A DNA stretch of 5,906 nucleotides from an uncultured Collinsella sp. (GTDB lineage: Bacteria > Actinomycetota > Coriobacteriia > Coriobacteriales > Coriobacteriaceae). This document shows positions 1 to 5,847 of this stretch, piece by piece. The stretch is taken from NCBI GenBank assembly GCA_902475865.1, contig CABSBK010000080.1, positions 1 through 5,906 on the forward strand, read 5' to 3'. The position numbers and the translations under genes were made by a program. How positions within the stretch are numbered: the first letter of the stretch is position 1; every line of letters starts with the position of its first letter. Below the pieces are notes generated by a model, which saw nothing but the letters and a program-made list of their open reading frames with translations, had not been told where the DNA came from and did no database searches.

Positions 1-111
1 TGGGCTGATATTTTCTAGATGTAAGGCGCTCTTGGTCCTAATGGGCTTGGGGTGCCTTCGCGTTTCCTCAGCTCCGCACCCTGGCGGGTTCGAATCTCTC
101 CGCTTGCTCAC
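1..111 (+). pseudogene. Class II tRNA-like remnant (Ser/Leu-like), 5' end outside window
   Basis: A canonical T-arm is visible: GGTTCGAATC with a seven-base TTCGAAT loop at 89-95 and a stem at 84-88/96-100 in which four of five positions pair (85/99 is C-T). Just before it lies a perfect six-pair arm, GGGTGC at 50-55 with GCACCC at 76-81, placed where a class II variable arm would be, but its 20-base loop is far too long. AAGGCGCTC at 23-31 resembles the D-arm/anticodon-arm junction of bacterial tRNA-Ser. The anticodon arm is poor: stem 29-33/41-45 has a T-T mismatch and the loop lacks the invariant U33. No D-loop GG is seen, and the 3' end at 107-111 reads C-T-CAC rather than encoding CCA. 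This best fits a decayed or truncated tRNA gene. An unusual functional tRNA-like RNA cannot be excluded, and the acceptor 5' strand would lie left of base 1. Confidence 0.3.
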
Positions 112-116
112 AAGAA

Positions 117-148
117 AGCGCCCTGGGCCGTTATGGGCTCAGGGCGCT
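117..148. terminator. Bidirectional hairpin terminator between tRNA-Gln and the tRNA-like remnant
   Basis: AGCGCCCTG at 117-125 pairs perfectly with CAGGGCGCT at 140-148. Three more pairs (127-129/136-138) close a six-base loop after one wobble or mismatch position (126/139). Read on the + strand the hairpin is followed by CAATTTT, and on the - strand by TTCTTGT. It sits nine bases beyond the CCA end of tRNA-Gln and just after the + strand tRNA-like stretch, so it can end transcripts from both sides. The 126/139 position is a G-U pair in + strand RNA but an A-C mismatch in - strand RNA, so the fold is slightly better in the + direction. Confidence 0.75.
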
Positions 149-157
149 CAATTTTAA

Positions 158-232
158 TGGCTGGGACGGAGGGATTCGAACCCCCAACAGCCGGCACCAA
201 AAACCGGAGTTCTACCGTTGAACTACGTCCCA
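158..232 (-). tRNA. tRNA-Gln (anticodon UUG)
   Basis: The - strand folds as a complete cloverleaf. The seven-pair acceptor is TGGGACG (232-226) with CGTCCCA (168-162), then discriminator G at 161 and an encoded CCA at 160-158. The anticodon stem CCGGT/GCCGG (203-207 with 191-195, one T-G wobble) closes the loop TTTTGGT, which gives anticodon TTG at 200-198 with U33 and G37. The T-arm carries GGTTCGAATCC and the D-arm carries the usual GTTCAACGGTAGAAC pattern. It decodes CAA and, by wobble, CAG. It starts 38 bases after the stop codon of the upstream cwlM-like gene. No convincing own promoter is visible, so processing from a longer transcript is possible. Confidence 0.96.
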
Positions 233-270
233 ATGTGTAGTGTTGCCCAAAAGCAACTCGTTTAGTTTAC

Positions 271-1176
271 CTAATCTGCGAGGGCATCGCAAACGCCGTC
301 GAGCAGGCGTACGGCGAGTGTCTGCGCATCACTTGCGGTGAAGGTTCCGTTGTAGCGCGTCATGCCCGTGAGCTCAATGCGGATGCGCGCGGGCTTTTGC
401 TGTGCGGCGACATTGGCAGTGCGGATGCGCTGCGCCAGGTTGTGACACTCGGCAAGGGCGATCGTGGCGCGCGGCGCTGCATCTGCGGGCAGCTCATCGC
501 TTGCAATTTCGAGCACCAGGTCCACGTCGGTCGGAACCTCGGAATCGCAAAGCATCATGCCGCTGCTATCGGTCGTCGCCGTGGCGATGTTCCACATGCG
601 CGATGCAACGCTACGCGCGATGGGGTCCTCACCGATGACGGCAATCTGGAAGCGCTCGAGCACGTTGGCGGCGCGGGCAAAGCCGATGCGCGACTCGGCC
701 TCGGTAACCGAGGGCTTGCCCTCCCACACGTGATGCAGGCGGTTGATATAGGCGTAGGTATCCTGGAACGCCATGCCATCGGCAAACAGGCCGACATTTT
801 CTTGGAACTGCTGCAGAGCGGCCTCGGTGTGCGGGCCAAAATAGCCGTCGTCCTCACCGCAGGCAAAGCCCAAAACGTTGAGCGCCCTCTGCAGGGCCTG
901 AACGTCGGCACCATGGAAATTGGGCATACGCAGATAGAGCGTACGATCGCCCAGTTTATACGAGGCGTCGACCAGGGCACTCCAGCAGGGAATGTCAACG
1001 GCGTGACCGGCGGCAAGACCGCTGTCGAGCCTAAAGGTGCTAACGGCCTGCTCGGTGGTAGCGCCAAAGTGCTTGTCGGCGACCTCGGTGGCATCAATCG
1101 TGTAGCCGAGCTGCAGGAGACGAGACTGCACGTCCTCGACGGCTGCTCCCTGCATGCCCGTTGTAATAGGTTCCAT
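271..1176 (-). CDS. cwlM: CwlM-like protein: two peptidoglycan-binding repeats, eroded amidase domain
   Basis: This 301-residue protein has no signal peptide or membrane segment, so it is probably cytoplasmic. Residues 4-70 and 87-148 are two PG_binding_1-type repeats (LQLGY...FG..T..AV..F; ALNVLGF...DG.FG..T..AL..FQ). They are joined by ASYKLGDRTLY (71-81), which closely resembles the same linker in mycobacterial CwlM as I remember it (ASYRLGARTLY). In CwlM an Amidase_3 fold follows. Here residues 160-300 look like a shortened remnant (VDLVLEIAS at 218-226; IELTG...LLDGVCDAL at 267-299) without the DPGHGG-type zinc-ligand motif. Mycobacterial CwlM is a non-enzymatic regulator of peptidoglycan precursor synthesis acting on MurA, and a regulatory role here is inferred from that. 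The ATG at 1176 is preceded by AAAGGGG (1184-1190) at seven bases. It lies 137 bases downstream of the polyprenyl synthase gene and may share its transcript. The repeats are clear; the CwlM assignment is likely. Confidence 0.75.
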   Translation of the reverse strand: MEPITTGMQGAAVEDVQSRLLQLGYTIDATEVADKHFGATTEQAVSTFRLDSGLAAGHAVDIPCWSALVDASYKLGDRTLYLRMPNFHGADVQALQRALNVLGFACGEDDGYFGPHTEAALQQFQENVGLFADGMAFQDTYAYINRLHHVWEGKPSVTEAESRIGFARAANVLERFQIAVIGEDPIARSVASRMWNIATATTDSSGMMLCDSEVPTDVDLVLEIASDELPADAAPRATIALAECHNLAQRIRTANVAAQQKPARIRIELTGMTRYNGTFTASDAQTLAVRLLDGVCDALAD

Positions 1177-1183
1177 GAACGAA

Positions 1184-1190
1184 CCCCTTT
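1184..1190 (-). promoter_or_regulatory. Ribosome binding site of the cwlM-like gene
   Basis: AAAGGGG on the - strand lies seven bases before the ATG at 1176, a near-ideal Shine-Dalgarno position. It supports this start. Confidence 0.7.
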
Positions 1191-1313
1191 CGGCGTATCA
1201 TTCGTACTATTTGAGCGCCTGTCGGATAGACGACGCAAAGAGATGCATAAACATGCACTCAACAGTGTAGCAAGTTGTACCCAAATACGCTGCTGACAGG
1301 TTTTATAACCTCG

Positions 1314-2339
1314 CTAGTTAAGGCGCTCCACAAAGAAATCTGCCATGGAGTCGAACAGCTCGCGCGCATGCGGGTCGAGCTCGACGCTTTCGATAGCGGC
1401 CTTGGCCTTGGTGGTCAGGTTGAGCGCGTAGTTGTGGGCGAAATCGATAGAGCCGGTCTGCTGGAAGATCTCCACGGCGCGTGCAAGTTGCGCGGGGTCC
1501 TCGGTGCCCGAGGAAAGGATTGCCTCGACCTCGTCGTGATAACGCTCGTCTGACAGGGCGTGCACAGCGACAAGGGTGCGCTTGCCCTCGGTGATATCGG
1601 TGCGGAAGTCCTTGTTGGCGGCCTCTTTGGTGCCGATCAAGTTGAGCAGATCATCTTGGATCTGGAAGGCAAGGCCCGTGTGCAGGCCAAAGGCGCGCAG
1701 TGCCTCAATTTGCTCCTCGCTGCCGCCGCCGATAATGGCTCCGGCGGCAAGTGGTGTGGCTCCGCTGTAGTACGCGGTCTTGTGCGTCGCCATGTCCAGA
1801 TAATCGTCGACCGAGATGTCAAAGCGCCCATCGCGGACCCAGCCCAAGTCGAGCGCCTGGCCCTCGATGGTGCGAACGATCATCTCTGTGAGCTCGTGGA
1901 GCACGCGGAGTTTCACGTCTGCCTCGAGCGTGGGGTCGTCGAGAACCGTCTTGGTGACCATGGTGAGCGCTAGATCGCCGCAATTGATGGCAAGACCCGT
2001 ACCCTCGGTAAGGTGCATGCAGGGCTTGCCGCGACGCAGCTGGCCGTTGTCGGCGATGTCGTCGTGGATAAGCGCTCCCGATTGAAAGTGCTCGATAGCT
2101 GCCGCCGCGCTGCGGGCGCTCTCAAAGCTGCCACCTACCGCGGTGGCGGCGAGCATGCAGATGAGCGGGCGGTGGCGCTTGCCGGCATTGGCCGTAAATG
2201 CCGAGAGCGGGGTATACAGGTAGCGCTCGATATCGGCAGAGGTCGCCTGTCCGTCAAAGAACGTGGCCAGATAGTCGTTGATCTGGTCAAAGTGCTGGGC
2301 TAAAAAGCTGGTAAACGGACTGGACACAGGTTCTCGCAT
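1314..2339 (-). CDS. trans-Polyprenyl diphosphate synthase (GGPP/short-to-medium chain type)
   Basis: This 341-residue enzyme condenses isopentenyl diphosphate with an allylic diphosphate to extend an isoprenoid chain in the cytosol. All family landmarks are present in order: AGKRHRP (52-58, diphosphate-binding K54/R55), the first Asp-rich motif DDIAD (D93, D94, D97) followed by R102/R103, GQALDL (160-165), HKT (K187), the second Asp-rich region QIQDDLLN (D229, D230), and KDFRTDITEGK (243-253). The last Asp of the second motif is Asn233. Just before DDIAD the residues at -4 and -5 are Ala89 and Gly88 rather than the aromatic side chains of FPP synthases, with Phe85 further back, so a C20 or longer product is favoured over C15. 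The exact product and use (quinone side chain or another lipid) cannot be read from sequence. The ATG at 2339 has only a weak purine-rich leader (AAGAAAGA). The upstream permease gene ends 113 bases away. Confidence 0.93.
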   Translation of the reverse strand: MREPVSSPFTSFLAQHFDQINDYLATFFDGQATSADIERYLYTPLSAFTANAGKRHRPLICMLAATAVGGSFESARSAAAAIEHFQSGALIHDDIADNGQLRRGKPCMHLTEGTGLAINCGDLALTMVTKTVLDDPTLEADVKLRVLHELTEMIVRTIEGQALDLGWVRDGRFDISVDDYLDMATHKTAYYSGATPLAAGAIIGGGSEEQIEALRAFGLHTGLAFQIQDDLLNLIGTKEAANKDFRTDITEGKRTLVAVHALSDERYHDEVEAILSSGTEDPAQLARAVEIFQQTGSIDFAHNYALNLTTKAKAAIESVELDPHARELFDSMADFFVERLN

Positions 2340-2452
2340 TCTTTCTTAGGTTGCATCGTTGCGGTGTGCAGATACCATATTGCCACATTGGAGTTGCCGG
2401 CGCGTCTGTTTTGGCGATTTGGGGAAACGGGACGCGTGCGCGTGCCGGCTGC

Positions 2453-4903
2453 TTATATAAGCCTAAAGTGCTCGAGCGCCTTGACGACGCCATCTTTGTC
2501 GACCGAGTCGGTGATGTAGTCGGCGCGCTTTTTGAGATAGTCCGGCGCATTGCCCATGGCGATACCGACATCGACGGCGTTCATCAGCGAGACGTCATTG
2601 CTGGCGTCGCCGATGCCGTATACGGTTCCGTGGTGGGGATCGAGGGCGTCGAGTACAGACTGGATGCCCCCACGCTTCGTGCATTCGCGGGGTGAGATTT
2701 CGGTTACCTCGAGTTCGAGCTCGTTAAAGCACAGCAGCGGCTCAAGTGCCTTATCTTGAGCGATGTGGTTAGCGAGCGATGTAGACATCAAGATCTTGTA
2801 AGCACTGTAATGTTGCAGCTGCGTGACTGCGTCGCCCAGGGTGCGCGCGTATCCGGGAGCATCGGGGGCATCGGCACTCATGCGCACGACGCCGTTGAGG
2901 CCCTCAAAGCGGATGACCTCGCCCGATTGCTCAAGGTAGGGGGCAAGACGCTGCAGCATGCTGGGCGTCATCGACAGATCGCGAATTGCGTGTCCGTTGA
3001 TCTCGGCGTAACCGCCCGCAAGACAGACGATGCCGGTCCAGGGCAGCTCTAGAAGTTTGGGGTGGATGCAGCTGAGGGTGCGTCCTGTGCAGATAAAGGC
3101 CATGTTGCCATTTGCAACGAAATCGCGGATGGCCTGCGAGACCGCCTCGTTGGGATAGGGGGACAGGTCACGCTCGCTCTCGGGAAGCTCTTGTGCCGCT
3201 CGAGGGTCTTGCCAGGCGAGCGTTCCGTCGATATCGAAGAAACAGATATCGCTGCGATTATGGGCTGCGCTGGCGGCAGGGGAGGCCGAGGTGGTGGGCA
3301 CAAATTCCGGCTCGAGGCCCATGATCTGGTCAAAATGCTCTTTAACGCGGGGAACGGAGATGCCGATGATCACCTGGGCGGTCTTGCCCGTAATGATGAG
3401 GCCCTTGGCGCCCACCGCGACAAACGACGCGTTATCTGCAACGATGGAAGGGTCTGCGACCTCGACGCGCAGGCGCGTGGCACAGTTGGTTGCGCCCACA
3501 ATATTGCCAACACCACCTAAAAGCTGAATTACCCGCTCAGCGAGGATGTGATCTTGATCGGATCGACTATTGACCTCGTCATTGGGAGATTGCTCTTTGG
3601 CAAAGCCGCTTTCCGTTAAACGATCGATTGCCGCGCGATTGGCGACATGATCCTCGCGGCCCGGCGTCTTAAGGTCATAGATCAAGATGAGTGCTCGAAA
3701 ACTAACAAAAAAGATGAGGCTAAAGGCAAGGCCGATACCGAGCGCCAAAAGATAGGCACCGGCATGCGTGCGCATGAGCGGAATAAAGTTGAAGGCTGCC
3801 ATCTCCATGAGGCCGCCCGAGAAGATGCCGACGATGCCAAAGAGATTCATGGTTGTGGCAAGGCAAGACGATAAGACGGCGTAGAGAAAAAAGAGCCCGG
3901 GGTGGGTGAACATAAAGAGAAACTCGAGTGGCTCGGTAACGCCGCAAACCACCGAGGCGATGATGGCGGGAACAAGGATGACCCTGAGGCCGGCACGGCG
4001 TTCTGGTTTTGCGGTGGAGTAGAACGCGGCTGCGATGGCGGGAAGGCCAAAGAGCTTGACCCAGCCGGTGGCGGTAAAACCGGCCCACGGCGCAAGTTCA
4101 TTAAGGGGGCGCGTGCTATGGGAGAGGATGGGGAGCAAGCTGCTCCACGTGGCGTAGATGCCGTCGTTAATGACCAGGTTGTCGTAGTAGATCGGCATGT
4201 AGAGCAGGTGGTGCAGCCCCATGGGCTCGAGCGCTCGCTCCAAAAACACAAAGATGCCCACGCCAAAGGGGCCGACGCTCGTAAGTGCATGGCGCAGCGT
4301 TTCGGTCATTGCGTATACGGAGGGCACGATGGCGGCCGAGATAGCGGCAAGGGCAAACACGGCAAAAAAGCTGATGAGGTAGACCAGCGAGGAGCCCGAG
4401 AAGGTGCCGAGCCAATCGGGAACCTTGGCATCGTAGAAGCGGTCATGGATGGCGACGACGGTTGCCGATACCGCTAGCGGGCCGATAATGCCGGTGTCGA
4501 GGGTCTTGATGCCGTCGATGATGGTAATGCCGCTAGCGGAGGTCAAAGACGACGGGTACTTAAGTCCAAGGTTGTCTCCGCTCAGCTTGATGATCTCGCT
4601 CAAAAAGAAGCAATAGGCAAAATAGGCCACGAGCGCTTCGAGGCAACAACGTGCCGGTTGCTTTTGGGCAAGGCCGATGGGCAGCGCTACGGCAAAAAGG
4701 AGCGGAAGTCGTTTAAAGACCGTCCACGAGCCGCGCTGGATGATAGTCCAAAAAACGTACCAAGGGGTTCCGTATACGGCGAGGTCGCCGACGATATCCG
4801 CAGATGTTGCGAGGGCGGAGACGCCGACCATAAGGCCCGATATGGAAAACAACATGGCGGGCGCGAACATTGCCCCGCCAAAGCGTTGGATTTTTTGCAG
4901 CAT
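2453..4903 (-). CDS. PTS EIICB (glucose/maltose-type) fused to Cof-type HAD-IIB phosphatase
   Basis: One 816-residue frame encodes transport and hydrolase modules. Residues 5-418 are a membrane IIC of the glucose superfamily, about ten hydrophobic segments, resembling E. coli MalX. Recognisable blocks are LPLLFAVALPIGLA, DTGI, MGLHH (H231/H232) and TEPLEF (E324, the sugar-binding glutamate position), ending in DLKTPGR. Residues 451-528 are IIB with phospho-accepting Cys474 in NCATRLR. A Pro/Ala/Ser/Thr-rich linker (529-550) leads into a HAD-IIB domain with every catalytic motif: FFDIDGTL (D557, D559), CTGRT (T606), K743, and GDASNDVSL (D766, D770). There is no IIA, so a IIA encoded elsewhere must supply phosphate. 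Inferred role: import of a glucoside as its 6-phosphate, then dephosphorylation by the tethered domain. The exact sugar is unknown. The ATG at 4903 is chosen because GGAAGG lies six bases upstream; a TTG 36 bases further up lacks this. The gene diverges from a GntR-family regulator. Confidence 0.9.
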   Translation of the reverse strand: MLQKIQRFGGAMFAPAMLFSISGLMVGVSALATSADIVGDLAVYGTPWYVFWTIIQRGSWTVFKRLPLLFAVALPIGLAQKQPARCCLEALVAYFAYCFFLSEIIKLSGDNLGLKYPSSLTSASGITIIDGIKTLDTGIIGPLAVSATVVAIHDRFYDAKVPDWLGTFSGSSLVYLISFFAVFALAAISAAIVPSVYAMTETLRHALTSVGPFGVGIFVFLERALEPMGLHHLLYMPIYYDNLVINDGIYATWSSLLPILSHSTRPLNELAPWAGFTATGWVKLFGLPAIAAAFYSTAKPERRAGLRVILVPAIIASVVCGVTEPLEFLFMFTHPGLFFLYAVLSSCLATTMNLFGIVGIFSGGLMEMAAFNFIPLMRTHAGAYLLALGIGLAFSLIFFVSFRALILIYDLKTPGREDHVANRAAIDRLTESGFAKEQSPNDEVNSRSDQDHILAERVIQLLGGVGNIVGATNCATRLRVEVADPSIVADNASFVAVGAKGLIITGKTAQVIIGISVPRVKEHFDQIMGLEPEFVPTTSASPAASAAHNRSDICFFDIDGTLAWQDPRAAQELPESERDLSPYPNEAVSQAIRDFVANGNMAFICTGRTLSCIHPKLLELPWTGIVCLAGGYAEINGHAIRDLSMTPSMLQRLAPYLEQSGEVIRFEGLNGVVRMSADAPDAPGYARTLGDAVTQLQHYSAYKILMSTSLANHIAQDKALEPLLCFNELELEVTEISPRECTKRGGIQSVLDALDPHHGTVYGIGDASNDVSLMNAVDVGIAMGNAPDYLKKRADYITDSVDKDGVVKALEHFRLI

Positions 4904-4909
4904 AATATG

Positions 4910-4915
4910 CCTTCC
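4910..4915 (-). promoter_or_regulatory. Ribosome binding site fixing the start of the EIICB-HAD gene
   Basis: GGAAGG on the - strand ends six bases before ATG at 4903. The frame can be extended to a TTG at 4939, but that codon has no comparable site. Starting at 4903 gives MLQKIQRFGGAMFAPAM, which fits the usual beginning of IIC domains. Confidence 0.75.
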
Positions 4916-4943
4916 GGATGCAACATGCTGTGCAAGCAAGAAC

Positions 4944-4951
4944 GTTTAAAC
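4944..4951. promoter_or_regulatory. Candidate GntR-family operator O1 (GTTTAAAC)
   Basis: GTTTAAAC is a perfect eight-base palindrome with the GT...AC ends typical of GntR/HutC operators. It lies in ACGTTTAAACAA (4942-4953). The ten-base core GTTTAAACAA recurs in direct orientation at 5066-5075 in the same intergenic region. O1 falls a few bases downstream of the -10 box of the permease gene, at the predicted transcription start, so bound repressor would block initiation. Binding by the adjacent regulator is inferred. Confidence 0.5.
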
Positions 4952-4965
4952 AATGAACTCATTGT
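4950..4965. promoter_or_regulatory. 16-bp inverted repeat over the EIICB-HAD -10 box
   Basis: ACAATGA at 4950-4956 and TCATTGT at 4959-4965 are perfect seven-base inverted arms separated by AC. The right arm covers most of the - strand -10 hexamer TACAAT, and the left arm overlaps O1 by two bases. It could be a second operator site, or the symmetry could partly reflect the promoter box itself. Confidence 0.35.
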
Positions 4966-4966
4966 A
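4961..4966 (-). promoter_or_regulatory. Putative -10 box of the EIICB-HAD promoter
   Basis: The - strand reads TACAAT, five of six matches to the sigma-70-type -10 consensus, about 58 bases before the ATG at 4903. No good -35 hexamer is visible 16-19 bases upstream (the candidate region reads TCAATGC). The promoter may be weak or depend on an activator. Confidence 0.4.
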
Positions 4967-5026
4967 GAGGACTGGCTGCTTGCCGCATTGACGGTTTTGA
5001 TTTGGTCCGATCTGGGTGTCGGGGGA

Positions 5027-5038
5027 ACCGTCGACGGT
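5027..5038. promoter_or_regulatory. Perfect 12-bp palindrome ACCGTCGACGGT, possible binding site
   Basis: The palindrome has no spacer and sits between the two divergent promoters. It differs from the GTTTAAAC operators, so if it is a protein site it probably belongs to another factor. No U-tract follows it on either strand, so it is not a terminator. Confidence 0.25.
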
Positions 5039-5065
5039 AAATAATCCGTGCTTTGCCGATAGACG

Positions 5066-5073
5066 GTTTAAAC
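5066..5073. promoter_or_regulatory. Candidate GntR-family operator O2 (GTTTAAAC)
   Basis: This is the second copy of the palindrome, in CGGTTTAAACAA (5064-5075), 122 bases from O1 in the same orientation. It overlaps TTTAAA (5067-5072), the likely -35 of the regulator gene, 16 bases before an extended -10. This placement fits autorepression, and with O1 it could form a repression loop. Function is inferred. Confidence 0.5.
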
Positions 5074-5085
5074 AACTCCAAGAAA

Positions 5086-5094
5086 TGCTATCGT
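5086..5094 (+). promoter_or_regulatory. Putative extended -10 of the regulator promoter
   Basis: TGCTATCGT is a TGn-extended -10 with four of six hexamer matches. It is spaced 16 bases from TTTAAA at 5067-5072, which matches the -35 consensus at four of six positions. Transcription would start near 5101, leaving a leader of about 27 bases that includes AGAGGTGA (5116-5123) as the ribosome binding site. Confidence 0.35.
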
Positions 5095-5127
5095 GCCTAG
5101 CCATACATATTCATTAGAGGTGAAGCC

Positions 5128-5847
5128 ATGCCAAAAGCGATTTACGAAGGAATCTACCGCGAGATCCGTTCGCGCATCATTAATGGGACCTATGCGTTTC
5201 AGGAGATGCTGCCAACCGAAGCCGAGCTGACCGCGGAATTTGGCTGCACGCGCAATACCGTCCGCCGCGCTTTGAGTATGCTGGCAGACGAGATGTTTGT
5301 GCAGCCCATACACGGCAAGGGCGTGCGCGTTATTTGGCTCAAGGGCGAAACCGACATGCTGGGCGCACTCGAGGAAGTCGAGTCGTTTGGCGAATTTGCA
5401 AAGCGCAACAATGCCGTCGCATCGACCGAGGTCAAGTCTTTTGAACATTTGATTTGCACTGAGCAACTCTCTCGTCGCCTGGGCTTTAAGGTGGGCGAGG
5501 AGTTGATTCGCGTGGTGCGTGTCCGAAGCCTTAACGGCAACGCACGCCAAGTAGACCATGGTTACTTTTTGGAGTCGATCGCCAAGGGCCTGACGCCCGA
5601 GATCGCCGCAAAGTCAATTTACGACTATCTGGAGCACAAACGCGGCGTCAAGGTGATGGCGAGCCGTCGTACGGTGAGTGTCGAACTCGCCAACGATGAG
5701 GACTGCAGCTATCTTGACCTTGGCAAATACAACTGCGTTGCCGTTATGGAGAGCCAGTCGTACACCTCGGACGGCATCCTGTTTGAGGTTACGCATGCCC
5801 GCACGCATCCCGAGATCTTCCACTACCGCGTCAACTCTAAGCGATAG
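5128..5847 (+). CDS. GntR/HutC-family repressor with UTRA domain (TreR-like)
   Basis: This 239-residue regulator has an N-terminal winged helix-turn-helix (residues 3-70) with typical GntR landmarks: LPTEAELTAEFGCTRNTVRRAL (28-49, recognition helix around 41-49) and the wing HGKGVRV (62-68). Residues about 80-235 form a UTRA effector domain, as in HutC-subfamily members such as Bacillus TreR, which senses a sugar phosphate. Length is normal for the subfamily. The ATG at 5128 follows AGAGGTGA with good spacing. The gene is divergent from the PTS-HAD fusion gene across 224 bases holding two GTTTAAACAA copies, so it probably represses that gene and itself. The ligand is inferred to be the sugar phosphate made by the permease, but is not shown. 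Nothing recognisable, including no terminator, lies in the 59 bases after its stop. Confidence 0.9.
   Translation: MPKAIYEGIYREIRSRIINGTYAFQEMLPTEAELTAEFGCTRNTVRRALSMLADEMFVQPIHGKGVRVIWLKGETDMLGALEEVESFGEFAKRNNAVASTEVKSFEHLICTEQLSRRLGFKVGEELIRVVRVRSLNGNARQVDHGYFLESIAKGLTPEIAAKSIYDYLEHKRGVKVMASRRTVSVELANDEDCSYLDLGKYNCVAVMESQSYTSDGILFEVTHARTHPEIFHYRVNSKR

Noticed and set aside
84..111. 3' end of tmRNA or tRNA-Sec
   Set aside because: There is no encoded CCA, no UCA anticodon arm in the right place and no tmRNA tag region. Only the T-loop is shared.
242..257. GTTGC/GCAAC hairpin between the cwlM-like gene and tRNA-Gln as a terminator
   Set aside because: It has only five pairs and is followed on the - strand by ACTACACATT rather than a T-run.
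397..1296. 299-codon open frame on the + strand opposite the cwlM-like gene
   Set aside because: It is the antisense of a gene with clear domain motifs. Its translation shows no recognisable domain and no good ribosome binding site; GC-rich codon use creates such frames.
1298..1311. AGGTT-TTAT-AACCT hairpin after the polyprenyl synthase gene as a terminator
   Set aside because: It has only five pairs, mostly weak, and no following T-run.
2396..2449. Imperfect inverted repeat (GCCGG-CGCGTC with GACGCG...CCGGC) after the permease gene as a terminator
   Set aside because: It has a 24-base loop, an eight-base bulge and no T-run after it on the - strand. The arms are probably a by-product of GC-rich sequence.
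3902..4477. 191-codon open frame on the + strand opposite the IIC domain
   Set aside because: Its translation is highly charged and low in complexity, mirroring the membrane codons on the other strand. It is a shadow frame.
4904..4939. Extension of the permease gene to a TTG start at 4939
   Set aside because: The extra 12 residues do not resemble a IIC N-terminus, and the extension would place the GGAAGG ribosome binding site inside the gene. ATG at 4903 has ideal spacing.
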